From: JADGOV01 sp963814355
GTDB taxonomy: Bacteria > Actinomycetota > Actinomycetes > JADGOV01
NCBI GenBank assembly: GCA_963814355.1
Contig: CAWFCZ010000002.1
Location: forward strand, 186,001 to 250,000
Reading direction: 5' to 3'
DNA: 64,000 nucleotides
Shown here: positions 26,029-36,000 of the stretch, in pieces
Layout: each line of letters starts with the position of its first letter
How positions within the stretch are numbered: position 1 is the stretch's first letter
Translations under genes and position numbers: made by a program
The notes under the pieces: generated by a model
The model's database searches: none
What the model saw: the letters and a program-made list of their open reading frames with translations, nothing else
What the model was told of the DNA's origin: nothing

Positions 26029-27546
26029 TCAGCTCGGCGGGAACCGGAACTTCGACAGGTCCGGCAGGCTCACGCCGGGCGGTAGTCCGCTAGGCCCCGC
26101 GGAGCCGCCGCTCGGCGGCAAACCGGGAACCGCACCGCGGGAGGGAAGCGTCGCGCGGCCGCCCGAACGGGCCGGCCTGCCCTTCTTGCCGCCCTTGCCC
26201 TTGCTCGCCTTGCGCGGCCTTCTGGCGCCCGGTAGTCCCGGCATCCCGCCGGCCATCGACTTCATCATCTTGCGGGCCTCGAAAAACCGGTCGACCAGGC
26301 TGTTGACCTCGGTCACGGTCACCCCGGAACCCTTGGAGATCCGCAGCCGCCGGGACCCGTTGATCATCTTTGGGTTGGCCCGCTCGTCCGGCGTCATGGA
26401 ACGGATGATCGCGGCGACCCGGTCCAGGTCCCGATCGTCGATCTGGGCGATCTGGTCCTTCATCTGCCCCATGCCGGGCAACATGCCGAGCAGGTTGGCG
26501 ATCGGCCCCATCTTGCGGATGGCCATCATCTGGTCGAGGAAGTCTTCCAGCGTGAAGTCTTCCCCGCCGAGCACCTTCGCCGCCATCGCCTCGGCCTGGT
26601 CGGCTTCGAAGGCCGACTCGGCCTGCTCGATGAGGGTCAGCACGTCACCCATGCCGAGGATCCGCGAAGCCATCCGCTCGGGGTGGAAGACGTCGAAATC
26701 CGCCAGTTTCTCCCCGGTGGAGGCGAACATGATCGGCCGGCCCGTGACCTCCCGGACAGAGAGAGCCGCGCCGCCCCGGGCGTCGCCGTCGAGCTTGGTG
26801 AGCACCACCCCGGAGAAGCCGACCCCGTCGAGGAAGGCCAGCGCGGTGGTCACCGCGTCCTGACCGATCATGGCGTCGACGACGAACAGCGTCTCGTCGG
26901 GGGCAACGGCGTCGCGGATGGCGGCCGCCTGGGCCATCATCTCCTCGTCGATTCCGAGCCGGCCGGCGGTATCGACCACGACGACGTCGTGCCCCAGCCG
27001 GCGGGCGTGGTCGAGTGAGTTGCGGGCCACCGCAACCGGATCGCCGAAGCCGCTGCCCGGTTCCGGGGCGAACACGTCCACACCGGCCTGGCGTCCCACG
27101 ATCTGCAACTGCTGAACGGCGTTGGGCCGCTGGAGGTCGGCAGCCACCAGGAGTGGGGAATGCTTCTGGCCGGCCAGCCAGCGGCCCAGCTTTCCGGCCA
27201 GCGTGGTCTTACCGGAGCCCTGCAGTCCGGCCAGCAGAATCACCGTCGGTGGCGTCTTGGCGTAGCGGATGGTGGCGGTGTCCCCGCCCAGAATGCCGAT
27301 CAACTCATCATTGACGATCTTTATGACCTGCTGCGCCGGGTTGAGCGCGGCGGACACCTCCGCGCTACGGGCGCGTTCCTTCACCCGGGCGATGAACGCC
27401 TTCACCACCGGCAACGCGACATCGGCCGCCAGCAGCGCGATCCGGATCTCCCGGGCGGTGGCGTCGATGTCGGCATCGGTCAGCCGACCCCGGCCCCGCA
27501 GGTTCTTGAAGACCGCTTCGAGCCGGTCGGACAGCGCATCGAACAC
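26029..27546 (-). CDS. ffh: Signal recognition particle protein Ffh
   Basis: SRP GTPase that brings ribosomes making membrane proteins to FtsY. 505 aa. N domain (1-85), then G domain with LLAGLQGSGKTTLAGKLGR, DTAGRLGIDEEMM and LTKLDGDARGGAALS; M domain from about 300 with the methionine-rich groove (MMAIRKMGPIANLLGMLPGM) and SRRLRISKGSGVTVTEVN for 4.5S RNA. The last 70 residues are a basic, Gly/Pro-rich tail. Encoded between glnD and rpsP; ftsY lies 4.3 kb upstream. Confidence 0.97.
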   Translation of the reverse strand: MFDALSDRLEAVFKNLRGRGRLTDADIDATAREIRIALLAADVALPVVKAFIARVKERARSAEVSAALNPAQQVIKIVNDELIGILGGDTATIRYAKTPPTVILLAGLQGSGKTTLAGKLGRWLAGQKHSPLLVAADLQRPNAVQQLQIVGRQAGVDVFAPEPGSGFGDPVAVARNSLDHARRLGHDVVVVDTAGRLGIDEEMMAQAAAIRDAVAPDETLFVVDAMIGQDAVTTALAFLDGVGFSGVVLTKLDGDARGGAALSVREVTGRPIMFASTGEKLADFDVFHPERMASRILGMGDVLTLIEQAESAFEADQAEAMAAKVLGGEDFTLEDFLDQMMAIRKMGPIANLLGMLPGMGQMKDQIAQIDDRDLDRVAAIIRSMTPDERANPKMINGSRRLRISKGSGVTVTEVNSLVDRFFEARKMMKSMAGGMPGLPGARRPRKASKGKGGKKGRPARSGGRATLPSRGAVPGLPPSGGSAGPSGLPPGVSLPDLSKFRFPPS

Positions 27547-27555
27547 GGCGTAAGG

Positions 27556-30012
27556 CTAGTCGGATTCCGCCGGCTTCGCTGCGCCGGCCGCCGCCAGGAC
27601 AGCTTCGACGACGGCGGCCCGCTGCGCCGGGTCGGAGAGCGGGCATCCCCCGGAGGTGACGTAAAAGGCGTCGACCGCCTCGGCACCGAACGTGGAGACC
27701 AGCGCGGTGCGGACATCCAACCCGCAGGCCCACAGCGCCGCGCTCACCCGGTACAGCAGGCCGGCGGAGTCGTGGGCCCGCAGGTCGACCACGGTGGCGC
27801 CGGTGGCCGCTTTCCCCACCAGGTGGACGTCCGGCCGGGCTACCGGCAGCCGGCCCGGCGGGTACGCGGCCTCCCGCTCCCGGAGCCGCCGGCCCAGATC
27901 GAGGCTGCCGTCCAACGCGCGCCGCAGGTCGATGGTCAACCGCTCCGCCGGGGGTACTCCGGAGAAGGCCGGTTCGACGAGAAACGTGATGACGGCCATC
28001 GCGCCGAGGGTGTGCGCCGTCGCGGACCGGACGCTGAGCCGGTTGACGGCCAGTACCCCGGCGGCGGCGCTCAGGACCCCCGCTCCGTTCGGCGCGGCGA
28101 TCGTCACCGGGAGCAGCGTGCCGGACTGCGGTGTCGGCCCCACGGCTACGGCCAACTGGCCGCGCTGGGCCAGCACCCGGGCGGCCAACGAGGGACCGGC
28201 CGCCGGCGGAGGTTCCTTCCCGCTGAGCAAGGCCGAACTGCGGCGGACCAACTCAGCCACCAGTGCGGCCTTCCACGGTGTCCAGAGCCCCTCGCCGGTC
28301 GCCCGCGCGTCGGCCTCGGTGAGGGCGTGCAGCGCCTGCAGCGTCTCGGCGTCGCCGACCGCGTCGGCCACCAGGGTCGCGGTCGCCGGATCATCGAGGT
28401 CTCGACGGGTAGCGGTGTCGATCAACAGCAGGTGATGCCGGGTCATCCGAACCAGGGTGACGACGTCCTCCGGCGGCAGGCCGAGCCTCGGCCCGAGCCG
28501 GGCCACCGCCTCGGCGCCGGAATGCGAATGGTCCCCGGGGTAGCCCTTGCCGATGTCGTGCAGCAGCGCGCCGAGCAGGAGCAGATCCGGGCGGGTCACC
28601 CGCCGGGTCAGCCCGGCTGCCTGCACGGCGGTCTCCACCAGATGCCGGTCGACGGTGAACCGGTGCACCGGGTTGCGTTGGGGCCGGCAGCGCACGCTCG
28701 CCCATTCCGGCAGCATCCGGACCAGCAGGCCGGCCTGATCCAGCGACTCCAGCACCGGAACCGCGCTGGCGCCGGCGCCGAGCAGCGTGACCAACGCCGA
28801 TCGAGCGGCCGGCGGCCACGGATCCCCGAGCCCCCCGAACTCAGTCGACAGCCTGGCCACGGTGTGTTCGGAGAGCCGGAGACCGGCCTCGGCGGCCGCT
28901 GCGGCGGCCCGCAGCGCCAGGCTGGGCTCCGCGTGCGGATCGGCATCTCGAGCCAGCACCACCTCGCCGGCCTGCTCGACCACGCCGTCGCCCAACGGCC
29001 GGCGGATGGCCGGACGGGACCGCCGCGTGCCTCGGGACGACCCATGAAGGGTGGACTCGACCCGCCGCCAGGTGTGCTCGCAGAAGTGCGCGATTGCCCG
29101 ACCGGCGGCGGATACCGCGGTGAGCAGCGCGTCCGCGTCGGCCATGCCGAGCGCGGCGGCCACGGCGGGCTGCTCCTGCATCAGCAGTCGGTCGGACCCC
29201 CGGGAGGTCACCCGGTGCAGCTCCCCGCGGACATCGAGGAGCAGTTGATAGCCGGCTCGTACGGTCGCCGCCGGTGGGTCGGTCAGCCAGGCCGCGGCAA
29301 GTGCGTACAGGGCGTGCACGTCGCGAAGGCCGCCGGCGGCCTCTTTCAGGTCGGGCTCGAGGAGGAACGCGAGCTGACCGTGCTGCTCGGCCCTCCCCCG
29401 TGCGGCAGCCAGCAACGCGGGAAGCCGGCGGGGTACTTGCCGTCGCCAGTCATCCCGGACGCTGCGGGCGAGCGCCGTGCTCACTGCCCGGTCCCCGGCG
29501 ATGTGGCGGGCGTCGAGCAATCCGAGCGCCACCTTGAGGTCGTCCCTGGCCAGCTCCCGGGCCTGCGCCACGGTGCGGACCGCGTGGTCGAGTCCGACGC
29601 CGGAATCCCACAGCGGGTACCACAGCCGCTCGGCAACCCCGGCAACCTCCGCCGCCGAACGTCCGGCCGCCGGGTCGTAGCAGAGCACGAGGTCCAGGTC
29701 GCTGCCTGGAGCCGGGTCCCCACGCCCGTAGCTGCCGACCGCGACCAGGGCCAGGCCGGTGTCCCGGGCATCGCCGGCTCCACCGGCATCGGACAGGGCG
29801 TGATCGGGCTGGGCGTGGGTTGGGGCGTGCCGAGTTGGGTCGTGCTGGGTTGGGACGTGCTCGACGAGAGCTGCGTCGAACAGAGCAGCCAGAGCGCCCT
29901 CGGCGGCAGCGCTGAGCCGGGACCGCAGCGCGGCCCCGGTCAGCTCCGGCCGGGCGAGGATCTCCGTACGGGCCTTCCGCAGGCCGCTCTGCCCGGCCTG
30001 CCGTGGGTTCAG
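27556..30012 (-). CDS. glnD: PII uridylyl/adenylyl-transferase GlnD (apparent CTG start)
   Basis: Bifunctional enzyme modifying and demodifying PII in response to nitrogen; in actinomycetes it adenylylates GlnK. The nucleotidyltransferase motif GSYGRGDPAPGSDLDLVLCY lies upstream of the first ATG/GTG/TTG (29688), so the true protein must start earlier. The frame is open back to a CTG at 30012 that overlaps the glnB stop as CTGA, giving 818 aa. A second CTG is at 29982 (LRKARTEILARPEL). The HD domain (LLLGALLHDIGKGYPGDHSH) and two ACT domains (around 610-810) are intact. A repetitive His/Pro/Thr stretch lies near residue 55. Confidence 0.9.
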   Translation of the reverse strand: MNPRQAGQSGLRKARTEILARPELTGAALRSRLSAAAEGALAALFDAALVEHVPTQHDPTRHAPTHAQPDHALSDAGGAGDARDTGLALVAVGSYGRGDPAPGSDLDLVLCYDPAAGRSAAEVAGVAERLWYPLWDSGVGLDHAVRTVAQARELARDDLKVALGLLDARHIAGDRAVSTALARSVRDDWRRQVPRRLPALLAAARGRAEQHGQLAFLLEPDLKEAAGGLRDVHALYALAAAWLTDPPAATVRAGYQLLLDVRGELHRVTSRGSDRLLMQEQPAVAAALGMADADALLTAVSAAGRAIAHFCEHTWRRVESTLHGSSRGTRRSRPAIRRPLGDGVVEQAGEVVLARDADPHAEPSLALRAAAAAAEAGLRLSEHTVARLSTEFGGLGDPWPPAARSALVTLLGAGASAVPVLESLDQAGLLVRMLPEWASVRCRPQRNPVHRFTVDRHLVETAVQAAGLTRRVTRPDLLLLGALLHDIGKGYPGDHSHSGAEAVARLGPRLGLPPEDVVTLVRMTRHHLLLIDTATRRDLDDPATATLVADAVGDAETLQALHALTEADARATGEGLWTPWKAALVAELVRRSSALLSGKEPPPAAGPSLAARVLAQRGQLAVAVGPTPQSGTLLPVTIAAPNGAGVLSAAAGVLAVNRLSVRSATAHTLGAMAVITFLVEPAFSGVPPAERLTIDLRRALDGSLDLGRRLREREAAYPPGRLPVARPDVHLVGKAATGATVVDLRAHDSAGLLYRVSAALWACGLDVRTALVSTFGAEAVDAFYVTSGGCPLSDPAQRAAVVEAVLAAAGAAKPAESD

Positions 30013-30347
30013 AGGGCGTCGGGTCCGTGTTCGCCGGTACGGACCCGGGTGAGGGACTCGACCGGGGTGGACCAGACTTTCCCGTCGCCGATCTTCCCGG
30101 TGTGCGCGGTTTTCACGATCACCTCGACCACGTCCGCGACGTCCTCGTCGCCGACCAGGACCTCGATCTTCACCTTCGGCACGAACTCCACGGTGTACTC
30201 CGCGCCGCGGTACACCTCGGTATGCCCCCGCTGCCGGCCGTACCCCGACACCTCGGTCACCGTCAACCCGGCCACCCCGAAGGTCTGCAACGCCGCCTTC
30301 ACCTCATCAAGCTTGAACGGCTTCACCACCGCGGTCACCAACTTCAC
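30009..30347 (-). CDS. glnB: Nitrogen regulatory protein PII (GlnK/GlnB)
   Basis: 112-aa trimeric signal protein sensing 2-oxoglutarate and ATP/ADP and blocking AmtB. The T-loop is RGHTEVYRGAEYTVEFVPK with the modifiable Tyr51, and the ATP-binding residues are in KIGDGKVWSTPVESLTRVRTG. Start overlaps the amtB stop by ATGA, and its own stop overlaps the proposed glnD CTG. Its codons, like those of amtB, favour G at the third position, unlike glnD. Confidence 0.97.
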   Translation of the reverse strand: MKLVTAVVKPFKLDEVKAALQTFGVAGLTVTEVSGYGRQRGHTEVYRGAEYTVEFVPKVKIEVLVGDEDVADVVEVIVKTAHTGKIGDGKVWSTPVESLTRVRTGEHGPDAL

Positions 30348-31690
30348 TTCGACACCTCCGCCCGGGGCACACTGACCGCCGCCGTACCCGCACCCGCCGG
30401 CACCGCGGCCGGTGGGTTACTCGACGCGCCGGCACCGAGGAAACCGAAGTCGTACGCGCTCTCCGCATGCTGGGAGGCGTCCAACCCCTCGTACTCCTCC
30501 TCCGCACTCACCCGCAACCCCATCGTCACCGCGATCACCTTCGCCACCACATAAGACACCACGAACGAATACCCGACCACCGTCACCACCGCCAACGCCT
30601 GCTTCCCCAACAACGAGAAACCGCCGCCGTAGAACACCCCATCCGCCCCGCCCACCGCCGAGGTCCCGAAGAACCCGATCAGCAACGCCCCGGCCACACC
30701 CCCCACCAGATGCACCGCCACCACATCCAACGCGTCATCAAACCCCAACCGGAACTTCAACCCCACCGCCAGGCAACACACCACACCCGCGACCCCGCCC
30801 ACCGCGATCGACCCCACCGGCGACACGAACCCACACGCCGGAGTGATCGCCACCAACCCGGCCACCGCCCCCGACGCCGCCCCCAACGTCGTCGGATGCC
30901 CATCCCGCACCCGCTCCACCACCAACCACCCCAACATCGCCGCCGCCGTCGCCGTATTCGTATTCACAAACGCATACCCCGCCAACTCATTCGCCCCCAA
31001 CGCCGACCCAGCGTTGAACCCGAACCAGCCGAACCACAACAACCCAGCCCCCAACATCACCAACGGCAGATTATGCGGCCGCATCCGCTCCCCCGGCCAC
31101 CCCAACCGCCGGCCCACCACCAACGCCACCGCCAACCCCGCAGCCCCCGCATTCGCATGCACCACCGTCCCCCCCGCGAAATCCTCCGCCCCCCGCGCGA
31201 ACAACCACCCCTCCGGGGAAAACACCCAATGCGCCACCGGCGCATACACCACCACCACCCACACCCCGACGAACACCACGAACCCCGCGAACCGCAACCG
31301 GTCCGCGCTCGCCCCCGTAATCAACGCCGGCGTGATCACCGCGAACATCAACTGAAACGCCACAAACACCAACGGCGGAATCGACTGCGCCAACGGCCCC
31401 GCATACCCCGCCACCGGCTCCTGCATATGCCCCAACCCGAACTGGTGCAAACCCCCCACAAACCCATTCCCCGCACCAAACGCCAAGCTATACACCCCCA
31501 CCACCCACAACACCGACACCACACCGATCGTCACGTAGTTCTGCATCAACATCCCCAACACGTGACGACCCCGCACCATCCCCCCATAAAAAAACGCCAA
31601 CCCCGGCGTCATCAACAACACCAACGCCGCCGACGCCAACACCCACGCCGTCGAACCCGAATCCACCGACACACCAGCCGCAACCGTCAT
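30344..31690 (-). CDS. amtB: Ammonium transporter AmtB
   Basis: 448-aa trimeric ammonia channel with about eleven membrane helices (STAWVLASAALVLLMTPGLAFF at the first). Family blocks GGMVRGRHVLGMLMQNY, VVHANAGAAGLAVALVVG with the pore His, FGFNAGSALGAN and the second pore His region VHLVGGVAGALLIGFFG are present. Start chosen at ATG 31690 because a GlnR-like site lies just above an alternative ATG at 31720. Coding-strand composition is strikingly G-rich at third positions. First gene of amtB-glnB-glnD. Confidence 0.95.
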   Translation of the reverse strand: MTVAAGVSVDSGSTAWVLASAALVLLMTPGLAFFYGGMVRGRHVLGMLMQNYVTIGVVSVLWVVGVYSLAFGAGNGFVGGLHQFGLGHMQEPVAGYAGPLAQSIPPLVFVAFQLMFAVITPALITGASADRLRFAGFVVFVGVWVVVVYAPVAHWVFSPEGWLFARGAEDFAGGTVVHANAGAAGLAVALVVGRRLGWPGERMRPHNLPLVMLGAGLLWFGWFGFNAGSALGANELAGYAFVNTNTATAAAMLGWLVVERVRDGHPTTLGAASGAVAGLVAITPACGFVSPVGSIAVGGVAGVVCCLAVGLKFRLGFDDALDVVAVHLVGGVAGALLIGFFGTSAVGGADGVFYGGGFSLLGKQALAVVTVVGYSFVVSYVVAKVIAVTMGLRVSAEEEYEGLDASQHAESAYDFGFLGAGASSNPPAAVPAGAGTAAVSVPRAEVSK

Positions 31691-31734
31691 CCACCCACCC
31701 TGCGCACCCCCCATTTCCAAACCACGTCACCAAC

Positions 31735-31751
31735 GTTTCAACAGCGTGAAC
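31735..31751 (-). promoter_or_regulatory. GlnR-box-like site upstream of amtB
   Basis: The minus strand reads TTCAC-N6-GAAAC, one mismatch from the GTnAC-N6-GAAAC half of the actinomycete GlnR box. A second, weaker GTGAC...GGAAAT pair follows toward the gene. Position 45-60 nt above the amtB start suits nitrogen control. Inference from motif. Confidence 0.45.
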
Positions 31752-31850
31752 GCACTGGCCGCAGTTGCGAGGTCACCGAAGGGCGCGCACTGGATCGCCG
31801 GCCGGCCCGTGGAGGCGACGCAGCGGCGCCACACGGCGCGGCGGTGGAGG

Positions 31851-33005
31851 TCAGTCGCCGATCAGGGCGTCGACGAAGGCTGCCGGATCGAAGGGCGCCA
31901 GGTCATCGGCTCCCTCGCCGAGACCGACCAGCTTCACCGGCACACCCAGCTCGCGCTGCACCGCGACCACGATGCCGCCCTTGGCCGTACCGTCCAACTT
32001 GGTCAGCACGATGCCGGTGATGTCGACCACCTCGGCGAAGACCCTGGCCTGCACGACGCCGTTCTGGCCGGTGGTCGCATCCAGGACGAGCAGCACCTCG
32101 TCCACGTTGCCGTGCTTCTCAGTGACCCGCTTGACCTTGCCGAGTTCGTCCATCAGACCGGACTTGGTGTGCAGCCGGCCGGCGGTGTCGATCAGTACGG
32201 TGTCCACCCTGGCCTCGATGCCCGCCTTGACGGCATCGAAGGCGACACTCGCCGGGTCTGCCCCCTCCGGGCCACGCACGGTACGCGCGCCGACCCGGTC
32301 GCCCCACGTCTGCAACTGGTCGGCGGCGGCGGCTCGGAAGGTGTCGGCCGCGCCGAGCAGCACGGAGCGGCCGTCGGCAATGAGCACTCGGGCCAGCTTG
32401 CCGCAGGTGGTGGTCTTCCCGGTGCCGTTGACCCCGACGACGAGCAGCACCGCCGGTCGGTCGGCATGTGGCAGGGTGGCCAGCGAGCGGTCCGCGGTGC
32501 CGATCGCGGCCAGCAGCTCCTCGCGCAACAGCCTGCGGGCGTCCTCCAGGGAGCGGGTACCGGCGACCTTGGTGCGGGTCCGGAGTGCCTCGACAATCTC
32601 GGTGGTCGCGCCCAGCCCGACGTCGGCGGTGAGCAAGGTGTCCTCGATCTCCTCCCAGGCGTCCTCATCGAGGACGTCACGGGCGAGGAGCGCCAGCATC
32701 CCCCGGCCGAGCAGGGTCTGGGAGCGGGCGAGCCGGGTCCGCAACCGGATCAGGCGGCCGGCGGTCGGTGCCGGTACCTCCAGCGTCGGTGCCGGAGCCT
32801 GGGGCGCAACCGGTGGTGCCTGGGCCTGCTCGGGTGTCGGCGGCGCCTCGGGGAGGGTCACCGTGTCCACGGCGCGCACCGAGCCGCCGCGGGGTTCGGC
32901 CGGCGGCTGGGGAGGCCGGCGGGTGCCGGAAACCAGGGCGAGGGCCGTGATGGCGGTGACCACGAGGATCGCCAGGATCAGGATCAGTGCTTCCACGGAA
33001 CGCAA
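31851..33005 (-). CDS. ftsY: Signal recognition particle receptor FtsY
   Basis: 384-aa SRP receptor GTPase. A single N-terminal hydrophobic segment (ALILILAILVVTAITALALV) anchors it, followed by a Pro-rich linker, the N domain and the G domain with VVGVNGTGKTTTCGKLAR, DTAGRLHTKSGLMDEL and LTKLDGTAKGGIVVAVQ. The membrane helix is typical of actinobacteria. It ends 18 nt after the smc start side (smc stop 33024), so smc-ftsY are co-transcribed. Confidence 0.96.
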   Translation of the reverse strand: MRSVEALILILAILVVTAITALALVSGTRRPPQPPAEPRGGSVRAVDTVTLPEAPPTPEQAQAPPVAPQAPAPTLEVPAPTAGRLIRLRTRLARSQTLLGRGMLALLARDVLDEDAWEEIEDTLLTADVGLGATTEIVEALRTRTKVAGTRSLEDARRLLREELLAAIGTADRSLATLPHADRPAVLLVVGVNGTGKTTTCGKLARVLIADGRSVLLGAADTFRAAAADQLQTWGDRVGARTVRGPEGADPASVAFDAVKAGIEARVDTVLIDTAGRLHTKSGLMDELGKVKRVTEKHGNVDEVLLVLDATTGQNGVVQARVFAEVVDITGIVLTKLDGTAKGGIVVAVQRELGVPVKLVGLGEGADDLAPFDPAAFVDALIGD

Positions 33006-33023
33006 TCTTCGCAGAGGCCAGAA

Positions 33024-36000
33024 TCAGGGTGTCGCGGTCACCGATTGCCGCAGCCGTTGGGAGATCACCGTAGTGACTCCGTCGCCGCTCATCGTGACCC
33101 CGTACAGCGCGTCGGCCACTTCCATGGTCCGCTTCTGATGCGTAATGATCACCAGCTGGGAAACGACCCGCAGCTCGTCGAACAGGTCGAGCAAGCGGCC
33201 GAGGTTTCGATCATCGAGAGCCGCTTCGACCTCGTCCAGCACGTAGAACGGGGAGGGCCGCGCGCGGAAGATCGCCACCAACATGGCGATCGCGGTCAGT
33301 GATCGCTCTCCGCCGGAGAGCAGCGAGAGCCGGGACACCTTCTTCCCGGCGGGGCGGGCCTCCACCTCGATGCCGCTGGTGAGCAGGTCGGTCGGATCGG
33401 TGAGCAGCAGCCGGCCCGTACCGCCCGGAAAGAGCGTCCCGAACACACACTCGAACTCCCGGGCGGTGTCAGCGAAGGCGGAGGCGAAGACTTCCTCGAC
33501 CCGCTCGTCCACCTCACGCACCACGGTGAGCAGGTCGCGACGGGTGGCCTTGAGGTCCTCCAGCTGCGTGATCAGGAAAGCGTGCCGTTCCTCCAGGGCC
33601 GCGTACTCCTCCAGAGCCAACGGATTGACCCGGCCCAGCCGGGCCAGGCTGCGCTCCGCCTTCTGCGCCCGAGCCTCCTGCTCGACTCGGTCGTACTGGC
33701 GGGGCTGCCCGTCGTCCGCGGGTACCGCGGCGTGCGGGGCGAAGTCGGTGAGCAACTCCTGCGCCGGCACCGCGTAGTCCTCCCACGCCCGGCTAGCCAC
33801 AGCTTCGATGCGCAGCCGCAACTCGGCCCGCGTCACCTCGTCACGGTGGACGGCATCGGTCAGGCGCTCCACGGCGGACGTCAACTCCCGCACCCGGCCG
33901 CGGGCAGCGGCCAGTTCCCGGTCGCACTCGGCCCGGGCGGCCTCGGCGGCGTCGCGCCGCTCGGCGGCGCTCCGGATGGCCGTCTGAACCAGATCCGACA
34001 ACACCTCGCCCGCCGCGGCCACCGCCGCCGCCCGGGCGGCCCGGCGGGCCCGCCGTTCCCGGGCTTGCGCCGCGCGGTGGCGCGTCGCCCGCTCGGCGTC
34101 CGCCGCCGCCGCCAGCGCATCGGCTCGTCCGGCGAGCGCGCGGACTCGCTCCTCGCCGGTACGCACCGCCAGCCGCGCCGCCACCTCTGCCTGTCGAGCC
34201 GACTCGGCCTCGGCCGCCAGGCGGTCGCGGACCGCCGGCTGCGCGGCCGCGGCCGGCTCGTCATCGGTCAACTCGGGCTGCGCCGCGGCGAGTTGGGCTT
34301 CCCGCTCAGCGAGGGCGGTTGCGGCCGCCACCCGGCTGCCCTCTGCCTGTGCCAGAGCTCGCTCCAGCCGGTTGCTCTCGGCCGCCGCCGCCCGGGCGGC
34401 GGTACCGAGCTCCGCTAGCCGCTCGGCGACGGCGGCCAGCCGGGCGTCCGAGTCGTGCAGCCGCGCCAACGCGTCGGCGGCCGACTCGGCGGCCGCGCTG
34501 CGCTCCTCGGTCGCCCTGGCCACCGCGAAGCGCAGTCGATCCGCGTGGTGCTCCGCGCGCCGGAGCGCCTCGGTCACCTCGGCGAGCGCCTCCCGAGTTT
34601 CCAACTGGGTACGGGCCGCAGGTGAGCCGCCGACGGCGGTGGCGGCGGTGAACACGTCACCGAGTCGGGTGACCGCGGTGAGGTCGGCGTGTTCGGCAAC
34701 CAGCGCCCGGGCCGCGCCCGCGTCGCCGACCACGACCACCCGGTCGAGCAGTCGGCTCAGCGACCCGGCGAGCGGACCGCCGCCGTCGATGGATGTCCCG
34801 ACGTGGCCAGCCGTGACGTTCGCGGCGGCACCGGCCGCCGGCCGCACCAGATCGAGCGCCCAGCAGGCGCCGGCGGGCAGCGTTCGGCGCGGCGGCCCGG
34901 GCGAGGCAGGCTGAGCGGGCGGCGAGGGAGTGGACGGCGAGGGAGTGGGCGGCACCGGATCCGCCGCGACCAGCGCAACCCGGCCGGCATCGGCGCTGCG
35001 CAGCCGGGCCAGCGCGCGGAGGGCGGTATCGAGGTCGGCCACGACCAGCCCGTCGGACACCGTCCCCAGCACCGCCGCCAGCGCCGCCGCAGCCCCCGCC
35101 TCGACACTCACCAGCGACGCGACAGTCCCGAGCACGCCGTCGCCTCCGTTGGCGAGCAATGCCCCCGCCCCGTCGGCCGTGTCCAGCCCGGCGGCCAGGG
35201 CATCCCGCCGCGCGGTCAACGCCGCGCGTTGCCGATCCACCTCGCGCTCGTCCTGGGCCAGCTCGGCGAGCCGATGCTCGGCGGCAGCGAGTGCCCGGTT
35301 GGCCGTGTCGTAGGTGGCGTCGAGATTCACCTCACCGGCATCGAGTCCGGCGATCTCGGTTTCCAGGGCGGCGAACTCCGACTCGGCCCTCGCGAGCCGG
35401 GCGGCGGCGTCCGAGGCCGCGGCGTTCAGGCGGCCGGTCTCCTCGGCCGTGGCGGCCCGGCGAGTCGCCGCCGCGGCCACCTCACCGGCGAGCCGGGCGC
35501 GGCGTTCCCGCCGATCGGCCGCGGCTGCGGCGGCCGCAGCCGCGCACCGTTCGGAGTGCGCGAGGCGCTCTTCGCTGTCCAGCCGGGCCGCGGTCGCGCT
35601 ACGAAGCCGGTCGGTGTCCTCGGCCAGCGCGGCCTTCAGCTCGCGCTCCTGAGCGTGCAGGGCGGCGGCTTGCTCGGTGAGCACCTCCGGGTCCTGGACC
35701 AGGCGCAGCTGTTCCGGTTCGGCAGCCAGGTGCCCGGCCCGCTCAGCCGCGAGCCGGGCGGTGGCCCGGACCTGCCCGGCGAGGGCTGACAGCCCGTACC
35801 AGGTTTGCGCGGCGAGGGCCATCTCGGGAGCCGCCTGCGTAGCCGCCGCCTCCCATGTGGACTCGGCCGCGAGGGCCTCGGTGAGCATCGCCTCGGTGCT
35901 GTCGCGTTCAGCCCGGGCGGCGGTCTCATCCGCCAGGTCCGCGTCCAGCGCGGCCTGCAGCACGGTCAGGTCATCGGCGAGCAGTCGCAACCGGGCATCG

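Noticed and set aside
27160..30375. Very long plus-strand open frame (over 1000 codons) opposite ffh, glnD and glnB
   Set aside because: Composition is Gly/Arg/Gln/His-rich without domains, and the minus strand carries well-known proteins with all motifs; this is a high-GC antisense frame.
30467..32020. His/Arg/Pro-rich plus-strand frame opposite amtB
   Set aside because: Mirror image of the G-ending codon skew in amtB; no binding site or family.
34400..35900. Several plus-strand Arg/Ser-rich frames opposite smc
   Set aside because: They are shadows of the Ala/Glu/Arg-rich SMC coiled coil.
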